From Burkholderia anthina (GTDB taxonomy: Bacteria > Pseudomonadota > Gammaproteobacteria > Burkholderiales > Burkholderiaceae), in assembly GCF_902498995.1 (NCBI RefSeq), contig NZ_CABVLY010000011.1:62001-126000 (forward strand): DNA of 64,000 nt. The letters run 5' to 3'. The notes beneath the pieces were generated by a model, which saw only the letters and a program-made list of their open reading frames with translations, did not search any database and had not been told where the DNA came from. The stretch's first letter is position 1. The number at the start of each line of letters is the position of its first letter. The position numbers and the translations under genes are program-made. Below, piece after piece: positions 25,911 to 34,928 of this stretch.

Positions 25911-26633
25911 TCATACGAATCCCTCTTCGACCAGCGTACAGCCGTTCGCCGTGATCGCGTGCCGCTGCCCCGAGCCGCCGGCCACCCGGCTCCAGCTTGT
26001 GGAAACGAGCGTCGTTGCATCGCCGTCCGCCTGCAGCACATAGCCGAACCCGCCGTACATGCCCGGCACCGCGAACCACATGCGCGGCGCTTGCGCGTCG
26101 AATTCGAGCAGCGGTTCGAGTTCGGGCAAGCGTAGCGCATCGACGCGCAGGTGCGCGATGCGGCCGGCGATCATCGCGTGGAAATGGCGCTGGATGTGCG
26201 TCAGCGCGTCGTGCGGCACGCTGCGCTTCGGCTGCGGCGTCAGCAGGTCGACGAGCGCGCGATGGCCGCGCGCGACGGCGATATCGACCGGTCGCCGGCC
26301 CTGCGCATCGCGCAGCATGCGCCATGCGCCGAGCCGCAGCAGTTCGGCGACGACCGTCGGCGCCGCACCGCCGTACGCGGCCTGGTGCAGCGGCGCATGG
26401 AGCGACGTGCCGCCCGGCCGCGTCGCGTTGACGAGATCAGGCGCGCGCGCGGCGAGCGCCAGCATCGTCGCCCAGTCGCCGTTCCGTGCCGCGTCGGCCA
26501 GCGCGTGCCGGTTCGCGACGTGTGCGGCGTCGAGCACGTCGGCGCCGATGACTCCATCCCATACGAGACTCAAGCGATTGCCCTCCGTCGACCGGCGTCG
26601 CGTACGTCGCGCACCGGATAGCCCGCCCATCAT
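25911..26633 (-). CDS. Ankyrin-repeat protein
   Basis: About 240 residues. Roughly residues 40-125 form two to three ankyrin repeats (HALADAARNGDWATMLALAA, SLHAPLHQAAYGGAAPTVVAELLRLGA in pieces, then DIAVARGHRALVDLL). A C-terminal part of about 110 residues (HIQRHFHAMIAGRI, FAVPGMYGGFGY) is of no family I recognise. No signal peptide. The ATG at 26633 is followed directly by another ATG. A protein-binding role is all that can be said. Confidence 0.85.
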   Translation of the reverse strand: MMGGLSGARRTRRRSTEGNRLSLVWDGVIGADVLDAAHVANRHALADAARNGDWATMLALAARAPDLVNATRPGGTSLHAPLHQAAYGGAAPTVVAELLRLGAWRMLRDAQGRRPVDIAVARGHRALVDLLTPQPKRSVPHDALTHIQRHFHAMIAGRIAHLRVDALRLPELEPLLEFDAQAPRMWFAVPGMYGGFGYVLQADGDATTLVSTSWSRVAGGSGQRHAITANGCTLVEEGFV

Positions 26634-26666
26634 AAGCACTTCCGCCCCGGGCGGGCACGACGGACG

Positions 26667-27836
26667 TTACGGCTTGCCGGTCACGGATTCGACGATCCGG
26701 TATGCCGTCTTCACGCGATCCGCGATCGGAAAGCTGCGGTTCGCGAGCATCACGATCGCGACGCGCTTCGCGGGAACGAACGCGACATACGTGCTGAAGC
26801 CGTTGGTCGAACCCGTCTTGTTGATCCACACGTCCTGGCGCGGCGCGAGCGGCGGCTCGAGTCGGGTCGCGGGCGTCGCGTCGAGCAGCATCGCCGGCGC
26901 GTTGCCGTCGAGCAGCGTCGGCAGCGCGACCGGATACGGATACTGTTCCCAGATCAGGTCCTGCGTCAGCGGCCCCGCACGGAAATAACCGGTATGCGTG
27001 CGTTCGAGCGCGCGCTGCAGCGGCGGCGGCGTCTCGACGAGCCCCATGTTCGCCTGCACGAAGCGCAACAGGTCGGCCGCCGTCGTCCTGACGCCGTACG
27101 CCGGCTGCCACAGCATGCCGCCCGTCATCCGGATCGGTTTGCCGTCCTGCGTATAACCCTGCGCGTAGTCGGCCCGGCGTGCGGCGGGCACGTCGATATA
27201 CGTATGCATCATCCCGAGCGCGGGGAACAGTTGCTGCTCCATCAGCACGGAGAAATCGCGATTCATCGCCTTCGCGGTGAGCCGCCCGAGCATCCCGATC
27301 GCGACGTTCGAGTACGTGCGGCGCGTGCCCGGCGTGTATGCGGGCCGCCACGCGTCGAGATAGCGCATCAGTCCCGCATCGTCGCGCACGCTGTCGGGCA
27401 CCTGCAGCGGCATGCCGCCCGGCGTGTGCGTGCCGAGCTCGAGCAGCGTCACGCCGCCGAACGGCTTGCCCTGCAGCGCGGGCAGATACTTGCCGGCCGG
27501 GTCCGACAGCGACAGCTCGCCGCGCGCCTGCGCATCGGACGCGAGCGTCGCGGTCAGCGTCTTGCTGACGGAGCCGATCTCGAACAGCGTGTCGCCGGTC
27601 ACGGGCTTGCCCGTTTGCGTCGACATCACGCCGTAGTCGAACACGTACGGCTTGCCGTCGGCGACGATGCCGATCGCCATGCCGGGAATGGCGTACTGCT
27701 TCATCAGCGGCGCGACGTTGCGCGTCACGATGTCGTGAATGTCGTCCTGCGTGGCGGCGGCCGCGCGGCCGGCCGTGGTGGCGGCGCACGCGGCGACGAA
27801 CAGCGTCGCGGCGATGCGTATCGCGTCGAATCGCAT
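26667..27836 (-). CDS. Class C (AmpC-type) beta-lactamase family protein
   Basis: A 389-residue exported serine hydrolase with a signal peptide (cut near GRAAAA). All three catalytic motifs of class C enzymes are present: SVSK with the nucleophile, YSN, and KTG. The spacing and length fit AmpC cephalosporinases. No ampR gene is adjacent; both flanking genes run in the same direction, so the usual divergent ampR-ampC layout is missing. Activity on beta-lactams is likely from the motifs but D-aminopeptidase-like activity cannot be excluded. Confidence 0.9.
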   Translation of the reverse strand: MRFDAIRIAATLFVAACAATTAGRAAAATQDDIHDIVTRNVAPLMKQYAIPGMAIGIVADGKPYVFDYGVMSTQTGKPVTGDTLFEIGSVSKTLTATLASDAQARGELSLSDPAGKYLPALQGKPFGGVTLLELGTHTPGGMPLQVPDSVRDDAGLMRYLDAWRPAYTPGTRRTYSNVAIGMLGRLTAKAMNRDFSVLMEQQLFPALGMMHTYIDVPAARRADYAQGYTQDGKPIRMTGGMLWQPAYGVRTTAADLLRFVQANMGLVETPPPLQRALERTHTGYFRAGPLTQDLIWEQYPYPVALPTLLDGNAPAMLLDATPATRLEPPLAPRQDVWINKTGSTNGFSTYVAFVPAKRVAIVMLANRSFPIADRVKTAYRIVESVTGKP

Positions 27837-28016
27837 GGTTGCGGTTCCTTCGATGTCGGTGGTTTGCGTGGGCGCCGGGCCCGATGCGCCGCGCGGCGAT
27901 GGCGGCGGGCCCGGCGAAGCAGGACTATCCGCCGCCGGCCGCGCGCCAACAATCGATGAATTTTTGCGCGAGCATAAAGAAAATCTTATGCAGCGAGTGC
28001 GTCGGCTTGCCGAACG

Positions 28017-28829
28017 TCAGCCCGGCAAGCGATCGAGGAAGGCGAGCATCGCGGCGTTGAACAGCGCGGGCCGCTGCAGCGGCGCGAAATGGCTGACGCC
28101 CGGCAGGATCGTCAGCGTCGCGCCCGGAATCGTGCGCGCAAGATACGCCGCGTGCTCGACGCGGATGAATTCATCGTGCTCGCCCTGCACGATCGCGACC
28201 GGCACGGCGATCGCCGCGAGATCGGCCGCGCTGTAATCCGGTTGCGTGCGCATCATTTCGCTGACGGCCGCGACGAAGGCGTCGAACTGTTCGGGCGTCG
28301 CGGACAGTCGTGCGTAGTCCTTCCGGTGCCGCGCGAAGCAGCGCTCGATCAACGGACTCGGCACCCTCTCCTTCGTGCCGCCCGGATCCATGTTGCACGC
28401 GAAGAAGAACACCCCGGCCGCACGATCCGGCGCGCGAGCCGCCAGCACGAGCGCGATGCACGCACCGTCGCTCCAGCCGGCGAAGCGTGCGCGGCCGATG
28501 TGCAGCGCGTCGAGCACCGCGAGCACGTCCGAGGCCATGCGGTCGTACGAATAGGGATGGTCGTCGCGCGTGCTGCGGCCGTGACCGCGGCTGTCGATCA
28601 CGATCGCGCGATAGCCGGCCGCGAGCAGCGCCGGCACCTGGTTGCCCCAGTTGCCGCCGTGGCCGAGGCCGCCGTGCAGCAGCACGACCGGCGGGCCCTG
28701 GCCGAACGACGCGTGCCAGATGCGCGCGCCATCATGGTCCAGCCATCCTGCGGTGTCGGCCGGCGGCAGCGGCGTGCCGCCCTGCGTGTCGAAGCGGATG
28801 AGGTCGTCGTCGGTGAATGGCGCATTCAT
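28017..28829 (-). CDS. Alpha/beta-hydrolase
   Basis: A 270-residue alpha/beta-fold hydrolase. The oxyanion-hole motif is LLHGGLGHGGNW, the nucleophile elbow is GWSDGA, the acid is in GEHDEF and the histidine in GVSHFAPL. An ester or lactone hydrolase is the usual function. The start at 28829 (MNAPFTDDD) was preferred to an upstream codon that lacks conserved sequence. It lies 180 bases upstream of the beta-lactamase gene on the same strand. Confidence 0.9.
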   Translation of the reverse strand: MNAPFTDDDLIRFDTQGGTPLPPADTAGWLDHDGARIWHASFGQGPPVVLLHGGLGHGGNWGNQVPALLAAGYRAIVIDSRGHGRSTRDDHPYSYDRMASDVLAVLDALHIGRARFAGWSDGACIALVLAARAPDRAAGVFFFACNMDPGGTKERVPSPLIERCFARHRKDYARLSATPEQFDAFVAAVSEMMRTQPDYSAADLAAIAVPVAIVQGEHDEFIRVEHAAYLARTIPGATLTILPGVSHFAPLQRPALFNAAMLAFLDRLPG

Positions 28830-28926
28830 CGTGCTGCCGTCCTGTCGCGGGGAGACGAGCTTCCGATTGTAATGCGCGTCGCGCGCGATCATCCCGCGCC
28901 GGCACATGCGGCGCGGCGGCGGCCCG

Positions 28927-29370
28927 TCAGGCCTGCGTCGACACCAGGCCGCCCGAGGTCGAGCCGCCCGTCTGCTCGATCGCCTGCGTGAGTTGCGCGA
29001 TCGCCGTCGACAGCGCGGCCGAGATCGAACTGGCTTCCGCGCTCAGCGACTGCTGCTCGATCGCGGCGGCCGGATCGTTCTTCGCGCGCTGCCCGGCATT
29101 CGCCATCTGCTGCTGCAGCTGCGCGAGCTGTTTCTGCAAGCGCTCGATGAGCTGCTTCAACTGCGCGACAGCAGGATCCACCGCCGACGATCCCGACGCG
29201 CCCGGCGTCTGGCCCGCGGCGTCGGACGACGCGGCGCCGCTCGTCGGCGAGGACGCCGAGGCAGAGGCCGTCGAGGTGGAGGTAGACGTCGAGGCCGCGC
29301 CGGACGGGCTGGCGGTCGTATTGCCGGTGGTCAGCGGGGTCTGCGCGGCTGAAGAGAGATCGATCTGCAT
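28927..29370 (-). CDS. FlxA-like coiled-coil protein with Ser/Thr/Ala-rich N terminus
   Basis: A 147-residue protein. The first 65 residues are low complexity, almost only Ser, Thr, Ala, Gly and Pro, including a run of ST/SA dipeptides. Residues 68-92 (VAQLKQLIERLQKQLAQLQQ, then QMA) form a short leucine-zipper-like coiled coil, as in FlxA-like proteins. No signal peptide. Function unknown. Confidence 0.75.
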   Translation of the reverse strand: MQIDLSSAAQTPLTTGNTTASPSGAASTSTSTSTASASASSPTSGAASSDAAGQTPGASGSSAVDPAVAQLKQLIERLQKQLAQLQQQMANAGQRAKNDPAAAIEQQSLSAEASSISAALSTAIAQLTQAIEQTGGSTSGGLVSTQA

Positions 29371-29715
29371 CGTGTCGGTCCGTCGTGGGTCTGCGATTCG
29401 TATCGGTTGCTCGGGAATACCTTCCAATCGGTTTACGGCATTCGTCCGATGTAACTTTAGCGACGCCGATTTTCCCGAAGGGGCCAGATTGGCGCTCCGG
29501 TCGCGCTGGTAAAATCGCCGGCTGGTCTGCTGGCGCCACACGTCGGCAGCTCCCCGCAGCGCCGCACGGCACGTTCGTATCGGCGCCCGCCCGGTCGAGC
29601 ACAAGCGCCAGCTCGTCCAGCGCCGGCACGTCGCGTGCCTTGGCGCTCGCGTCGACGCGACGAAGCAACGGCCGCGCCGCGCACACGCTTCATCACGCAT
29701 CTCGAGGTACTCACG
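29371..29715. other. Gene-free stretch
   Basis: This 345-base stretch between the divergent FlxA-like gene and the small membrane-peptide gene shows no credible coding frame. It must hold both promoters. Moderately AT-rich sequence near 29395-29475 is the likely promoter zone of the FlxA-like gene. Confidence 0.4.
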
Positions 29716-29850
29716 ATGGCCCGCATCGGCGCCTTCTGCCTGACGACGTGGCTCGCCGCCGCGATTCTCTATTTCGGCCAGCACTCGGTCGCGATGATCG
29801 CGCTCAGCGGCGTGGTCGTGTTCGGCGGATTCGACTTGCTGCGTCCGTAA
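29716..29850 (+). CDS. Small membrane protein (44 residues)
   Basis: A short frame starting MARIGAFCLTTWLAAAILYF with GAGG upstream. It has two hydrophobic segments (residues 5-20 and 24-38) separated by GQHS, so it is a plausible two-pass inner-membrane peptide. No family is recognised. The GC pattern by codon position fits coding sequence. Confidence 0.5.
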   Translation: MARIGAFCLTTWLAAAILYFGQHSVAMIALSGVVVFGGFDLLRP

Positions 29851-29968
29851 CGGCCAGCGGCGGCACGCCGGCGCCCGATCGGCTCGCCGCGGCCTCGCTC
29901 GACCACACGCGCCGCCACACGCCCCCGCGCCCCGTTCGTCACCGCAGGCCCGCTCTCGCACGCACGAA

Positions 29969-29994
29969 CCGGAACGACGCGCATGCCGTTCCGG
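29969..29994. repeat. Inverted repeat near the end of the propeller gene
   Basis: CCGGAACG (29969-29976) and CGTTCCGG (29987-29994) form an 8-base stem with a 10-base loop, 16 bases beyond the stop of the beta-propeller gene on the minus strand. There is no T-run. It may mark the end of that transcript. Confidence 0.35.
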
Positions 29995-30009
29995 CTCATG
30001 CGCGGCCCG

Positions 30010-31197
30010 TCACCGCGGCAACGTCCGCAACGACGACGGCCCGCCCGACAGCGCGATGCGCTTGCCCGTATCGCGCAGCTTGCCGCCTTCCACCGCATAC
30101 AGCGCGAGCTGCCGCTCGACGTTGAACTGCACGATCACGTGCTTGCTGTCCGCCGTGAACACGATCCCCTGCGCGGCCTCGCCGCCGGGCACTTCGCTCG
30201 TCTGCACCGCATGGCCGTCGCGGATCTCGAACAGCACCACCTTGCCGCGCGCGTGGCGGCCCGGGTTGTCGGGCGTCAGGTTCGAGCCGTCCATCGCCTG
30301 CACGGCGATCCACTTCCCGTTCGGCGAGATCGCGACGCCTTCCGGCAACGACGGCACCGTCAGGTACTGGACCGTGCGGAACGGCACGTGCGATACGTCG
30401 ATCAGCGCGATCGAATCGGCGTCGCCCGCAAGCGTGCCCGTGTAGCCCGGCAGCCCCGCGAGCCCGACGTTGCTGACCACCGCCCAGCGGTTGTCGCTCG
30501 ACACGTCGATCGTGTAAGGCGCGACGCCCGTGCTCAGCCGCGTACCGCTGTCGGTCACCTTGCCGTCGTCGACGTTCAGCACCGCGACGCCCTGCTCGTC
30601 GCGCAACGACACGAGCGCATGCTTGCCGTCGTGCGTGAAGCTGATCCCGGCGAGCCGCTTCTTGCCGATCTTCAGGTTGCCGTCGAGCGTGACGTGCGCC
30701 CCGTCGATCCGCAGGATCGACACGCTGCCGTCGACGTTCGCGACGAGCGCGAGCCGGCCCGCGCGGTCGATCGCGATGCCTTGCGGATGCGTGCCGAGTT
30801 CGATGCGCGTGACGGCCGGCGGCGACGCGTCGAGATTCACGACCTGCAGGAACGTGTCGTACACGAGCTGCTTCGCGCCCGGGTCGTAGCGCGTCGGCGC
30901 GCCGACCAGCGCCACTTTCGCGTCGGGCGCGATCGCGACGGCCTGCGGTGGCCCCTGGATGCCGTTCTCGACGTCGACCTGAAACGCGACCTTCGGCGGG
31001 AAGACGCTCGCGTCGAGCAGCGTCAGCGTATCGGCGGGCGGCGACGCGAGATAGGTGTCGCGCCCTTCGACGCGCTGGTATTTGCCGTCGTTGCCGGACA
31101 CGATCCAGTCGGCCGCCTGCGCGGCGAAGGCGGTCGTGGCGAGCGTCAGCGCGGCGAGCAGGCGGGCGCGGCGCAGGCGGAAAGGGTTCGAATGCAT
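30010..31197 (-). CDS. Periplasmic beta-propeller (YVTN/lactonase-like) protein
   Basis: A 395-residue exported protein with a signal peptide ending AFAAQA. The mature part is made of repeats of about 45 residues of the YVTN type (for example PQGIAIDRAGRLALVANVDG, then LAGISFTHDGKHALVS and PEGVAISPNGKWIAVQ), giving a seven-bladed propeller. Relatives include 6-phosphogluconolactonase-like and surface YVTN proteins. No catalytic residues can be assigned. The ATG at 31197 was chosen because it starts the signal peptide. Confidence 0.88.
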   Translation of the reverse strand: MHSNPFRLRRARLLAALTLATTAFAAQAADWIVSGNDGKYQRVEGRDTYLASPPADTLTLLDASVFPPKVAFQVDVENGIQGPPQAVAIAPDAKVALVGAPTRYDPGAKQLVYDTFLQVVNLDASPPAVTRIELGTHPQGIAIDRAGRLALVANVDGSVSILRIDGAHVTLDGNLKIGKKRLAGISFTHDGKHALVSLRDEQGVAVLNVDDGKVTDSGTRLSTGVAPYTIDVSSDNRWAVVSNVGLAGLPGYTGTLAGDADSIALIDVSHVPFRTVQYLTVPSLPEGVAISPNGKWIAVQAMDGSNLTPDNPGRHARGKVVLFEIRDGHAVQTSEVPGGEAAQGIVFTADSKHVIVQFNVERQLALYAVEGGKLRDTGKRIALSGGPSSLRTLPR

Positions 31198-31406
31198 GAC
31201 GGTCGGTTCTCCGGATCGGTTGCGGACGCAAGGAATGGCACGACCCTGCTGCTCGACGGGCCGATGCAGTCGCATGATGCACGAAAGCGCGCGAAGCCGG
31301 CGTGACGTACGCGGTTCGCGCCGCCGCGCCCGGGCGACGTCGCCGGACGGAGAGACGCCGCGCGCCGGAACGGGCCACGCCGCATGCGTCGCTCGCGAAG
31401 CGGGAA

Positions 31407-32357
31407 TCAGGACTGCGCAGCCCCGCGCCGGGTACTGCGGCACCGGCGCGTCATGTCGGCCTGAAGGCGCTTCGCCTGGCTTTCGAGGATCCGGCAGAAC
31501 GCTTCGGTCAGCGCGCTCCCCGGCCGCAGCGACGGGCGCAGCATCGCGATCCGGCGCGGCGGAATCGTGTCGATCGGCACGAACGCGAGGCCCGTCGCAT
31601 CGATCGACGCGGCCGTCAGGCTATCGACGATCGCGCGGCGCCCGGCCAGCTGCACCATCCGGCACGCGAGCGCCGAGCTCGACACGCGCGCCTGGATCAC
31701 GTGCCGGTTCTCGGTTGCCGACAGCAGCGCCTCGAGCGCCGGGATGTCTTCCAGCGCATCGACGCTCGTCAGCCCGCCTTCCTCGAGATCGGCGAGCGTC
31801 ACCGTGCGCCGTGCGGCCAGCGGATCGTCGGTGCGCATCGCACACACGATCGTCGAATCGAGCAGGTGCTGCTCGGTGACGTTGCGCATCGCGCGAAACG
31901 GCGCGCAGATGCCGAGATCCATCTGCTGGCTCTCGACCAGATCGAGCATCCGTTCCGCATTCTCGATCGCGACCTCGACGAACACCTTCGGATATTTCGC
32001 CTGGAACACCGTGATCGCCTCGGGCAGCAACCGCTCCGTCACCGCCGGATACGCGCAAATGCCGAGACGGCCGAGCGTGCCGGCGCGCAGCCCGTCGGCC
32101 AGTTCGTTGAGCGCGTGCAGGCTCGCATTGGTCCGCTCGGTCTGCTCGAACAGCAGGATCGCTTCGGCGGTCGGCAGCAAGCGGCCCTTTTCGCGCTTGA
32201 ATAGTTCGACGCCGAGGCTCTCCTCGAGCAGCTTCAGCTGCTTGGTCACCGCCGGCTGCGAGATGTGCAGATTGCGCGCGGCCGCCGTCAGCGTGCGGCA
32301 CCGGACCACTTCGTACAGCAACTCCACCTGGTGATAGTTGAGCGTTCGCCTTGCCAT
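31407..32357 (-). CDS. LysR-family regulator (CbbR/CysB-like)
   Basis: A 316-residue LysR regulator with an N-terminal winged helix (VELLYEVVRCRTLTAAARNL, then HISQPAVTKQLKLLEE) and an effector domain. It is divergent from the MFS transporter at 32508, with a 150-base gap. It probably controls the transporter and the ureohydrolase gene behind it; an arginine- or guanidine-type inducer would fit. Confidence 0.9.
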   Translation of the reverse strand: MARRTLNYHQVELLYEVVRCRTLTAAARNLHISQPAVTKQLKLLEESLGVELFKREKGRLLPTAEAILLFEQTERTNASLHALNELADGLRAGTLGRLGICAYPAVTERLLPEAITVFQAKYPKVFVEVAIENAERMLDLVESQQMDLGICAPFRAMRNVTEQHLLDSTIVCAMRTDDPLAARRTVTLADLEEGGLTSVDALEDIPALEALLSATENRHVIQARVSSSALACRMVQLAGRRAIVDSLTAASIDATGLAFVPIDTIPPRRIAMLRPSLRPGSALTEAFCRILESQAKRLQADMTRRCRSTRRGAAQS

Positions 32358-32507
32358 GTCCTCTCCTTCAGACGCTTCGCCATCGCGAGAGCATAACCCA
32401 CGGTTATGGACTCCGGTCCGACAATGTATTGGCGGAACAGCGCGGAATTCGCTGAAATCACGCCTTTGAACACAAGAGCGGCGGATCCGCGCAGTCAGGG
32501 GACAACG

Positions 32508-33818
32508 ATGCAGACAAGATCGAACTCAGGGGCGCAAAAGCCCACGAAATTCCGGTGGTTCATGGTGTTTCTCGCGTTCCTCGCGATCGTCACCAACTAC
32601 ATGGACCGCGCGAACCTCGCGGTCGCGCTGCCGTACATGAATACGGAGCTGCACCTGTCGTCCGCTGAATCGGGTCTGATCCTCGGCGCCTTCTTCTGGA
32701 CCTACGCGGCGTGCCAGATCCCGGCCGGGATGCTGGTCGACAAGTTCGGCGCGAAGCTCGTGTTCGCGGGCGCGGTCGTCTGGTGGTCGGCCTTCACAAT
32801 GGCGACGAGCCTCGCGCGCGGCGGCGCATCGCTGCTCGGCCTGCGCTTTCTGCTCGGCGTCGGCGAGGCCGGGGCCTTCCCGTCCGCAACCAAATTCGTC
32901 GAGCGCTGGTTTCCGCCGACCGAACGCGGCCTCGCGTCCGGCATCTACGACTGCGGCGCACGCGGCGGCACGCTGATCGCGCTGCCGATCTGCACCGCGA
33001 TCATCACCGCATACGGCTGGCGCGCATCGTTCATCTTCACCGGCGTGATCGGGCTCGTGTGGGTCGTCGTGTGGCTGTGCGTCGCGAGCGAGTTTCCGTC
33101 GCAGAACCGCTTCGTCAACGATGCCGAAGCGAAGCATGTCGGGCAGGACACCCCCACCGGGAAGCGTGCGCCGGTCCGCATCAAATGGGGCGAGCTGTTC
33201 ACGTCGCGCGTGGTGTGGGCGATGTCGCTCGGCTTCGCGTGCCAGGGCTACGTCGTCTATTTCTTCATCACGTGGTACCCGACCTACCTCGTGAAGGAAC
33301 GCGGCTTCAGCCTGCTGCAGCTCGGCTTCTACGGGATCCTGCCGGGTCTCGCGGGCCTGGTCGGCTCGTGGGTCGGCGGCTGGATCTCCGACCGCATCGC
33401 CGCTAGCCGCTACGGACTGAATGTCGCGCGCAAGGTCTGCATCGTCGTCGGGATGGCGCTGAGCGCGACGATCGGCCTCGCCGGGCTCGCGACGCAGGCA
33501 TGGCTCGCGCTGCTGCTCCTGTCGATCGCGTTCTTCGGCGTATCGGTCGCGACGTCGAGCATTCTCGCGCTGCCGGCCGACGTGTCCGCACGCGGCGAGC
33601 GCTCGGTGGCCGGCACGGTCGCCGGCTTCCAGAACTGCATCTCCAACCTCGCGGGCATCGCGAGCCCGGCCGTGATCGGGCTGCTGAAGGACGCGACCGG
33701 CTCGTTCACGCCGGGCCTGATCTCGGCGTCGATCATGGCGATCATCGGCTGCCTGATCTACATCTTCATGCTGGGCCCGATCCGCGACGACGTGCTCGAA
33801 CACGTCATCGCCGACTGA
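32508..33818 (+). CDS. MFS transporter (anion:cation symporter family)
   Basis: A 436-residue 12-helix transporter of the ACS/phthalate-permease branch. It has NYMDRANLAVALP in helix 1, WTYAACQIPAGMLVDKFGAK at helix 2, and GEAGAFPSATKFVERWFP in helix 4. AGGGGA lies before the ATG at 32508; upstream in-frame codons are not conserved in type. It is followed after 39 bases by the ureohydrolase, so it may import that enzyme's guanidino substrate. Confidence 0.92.
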   Translation: MQTRSNSGAQKPTKFRWFMVFLAFLAIVTNYMDRANLAVALPYMNTELHLSSAESGLILGAFFWTYAACQIPAGMLVDKFGAKLVFAGAVVWWSAFTMATSLARGGASLLGLRFLLGVGEAGAFPSATKFVERWFPPTERGLASGIYDCGARGGTLIALPICTAIITAYGWRASFIFTGVIGLVWVVVWLCVASEFPSQNRFVNDAEAKHVGQDTPTGKRAPVRIKWGELFTSRVVWAMSLGFACQGYVVYFFITWYPTYLVKERGFSLLQLGFYGILPGLAGLVGSWVGGWISDRIAASRYGLNVARKVCIVVGMALSATIGLAGLATQAWLALLLLSIAFFGVSVATSSILALPADVSARGERSVAGTVAGFQNCISNLAGIASPAVIGLLKDATGSFTPGLISASIMAIIGCLIYIFMLGPIRDDVLEHVIAD

Positions 33819-33857
33819 CGGCCGCACGATTACCCGCGACCACTTCACGAGGACAAC

Positions 33858-34787
33858 ATGCTTTGCGATTCACCGAAGGTACCGTTTCTTGCCCAGGGTA
33901 TCGAGCCGGATACGGACAAGGTCCGCGCCACGTTCGCGGTGCTCGGCGCGCCTTACGGCGTGCCGTACGGCCCGGCGCTGCTGCATTGCGACGCGTCGAA
34001 CGCACCTGACCGCGTGCGCGAGCGCAGCTTCCGCTACGGGCGGCAGGTCGCGCACTACGACTTCGACCTGCAAGGCACGCTGTTCGGCGATACCGACGCG
34101 ACCTGCGTCGACTGCGGCAACCTGCCCGGCACGCTCGACGTCGCGCGCAACGCGGCGGCCGTGACCGCCGCGGTCGCGTCGCTGCTGGCGCGCGGCGCGA
34201 TCCCGATCGTGCTCGGCGGCGACGATTCGATTCCGGCGCTGTGCGTGCGCGCATTCGCGGAACACGGGCCGGTGAACGTGCTGCAGTTCGACGCACACCT
34301 CGATTTCCGCGACGAAGTGAACGGCGAGCGGCATGGCTATTCGAGCCCGATCCGGCGCATCCGCGAGATGCCGTTCGTGAACCGGATCGTCCAGGTGGGG
34401 CTGCGCGGCAGCGGCAGCGCGCGGGCGAGCGACGTCGACGACGCGCTGCGCTCGGGCAACGTGCTGGTTCCGGCGGACGTCGTGCACGACGAAGGCATCG
34501 CGGCCGTCACGCGGCACCTGACCGACGATGCGCCGTGGTTCGTGACCGTCGACATCGACGGCCTCGATCCGGCCATTGCACCAGGCGTCGTCGCGCCGCT
34601 GCCGGGCGGGCTGTCGTTCCATCAGACGCGCGGAATCCTGCGCCACCTGTGCGCCCATGCGCGGCTCGCGGGGATCGACATCGTCGAATATCACCCGGCG
34701 CTCGACGTGCGCGAGATGACCGCGCTGACGATCGTGCGGTTGCTGACCAACGTGATCGGCACCAGCGCGCGGCGACTCGCGCGATAA
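33858..34787 (+). CDS. Agmatinase/arginase-family ureohydrolase with altered metal site
   Basis: A 309-residue member of the arginase/agmatinase family, which releases urea from guanidino compounds at a two-metal centre. Metal-binding motifs DAHLDFR and DIDGLDPAIAPG are present. The first motif, normally GGDHS, reads GGDDS: the histidine ligand is replaced by aspartate. The N terminus is also atypical (LGAPYGVPYGPA). The protein may use another metal or a different guanidino substrate. It forms an operon with the MFS gene, controlled in all likelihood by the divergent LysR protein. Confidence 0.88.
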   Translation: MLCDSPKVPFLAQGIEPDTDKVRATFAVLGAPYGVPYGPALLHCDASNAPDRVRERSFRYGRQVAHYDFDLQGTLFGDTDATCVDCGNLPGTLDVARNAAAVTAAVASLLARGAIPIVLGGDDSIPALCVRAFAEHGPVNVLQFDAHLDFRDEVNGERHGYSSPIRRIREMPFVNRIVQVGLRGSGSARASDVDDALRSGNVLVPADVVHDEGIAAVTRHLTDDAPWFVTVDIDGLDPAIAPGVVAPLPGGLSFHQTRGILRHLCAHARLAGIDIVEYHPALDVREMTALTIVRLLTNVIGTSARRLAR

Positions 34788-34928
34788 GCGTCGCGGCCTC
34801 CGGCACGCCGGTCACTGCGATCGGAACGATCGCCGTCATCGCCCGCCGACGGCGTGCCAACTTCCCCGCCCTTGCCGTCATTACGGGGCAACTCGACACC
34901 GCGCCCGGCCCGGCTTCCCGCTTCCGCA

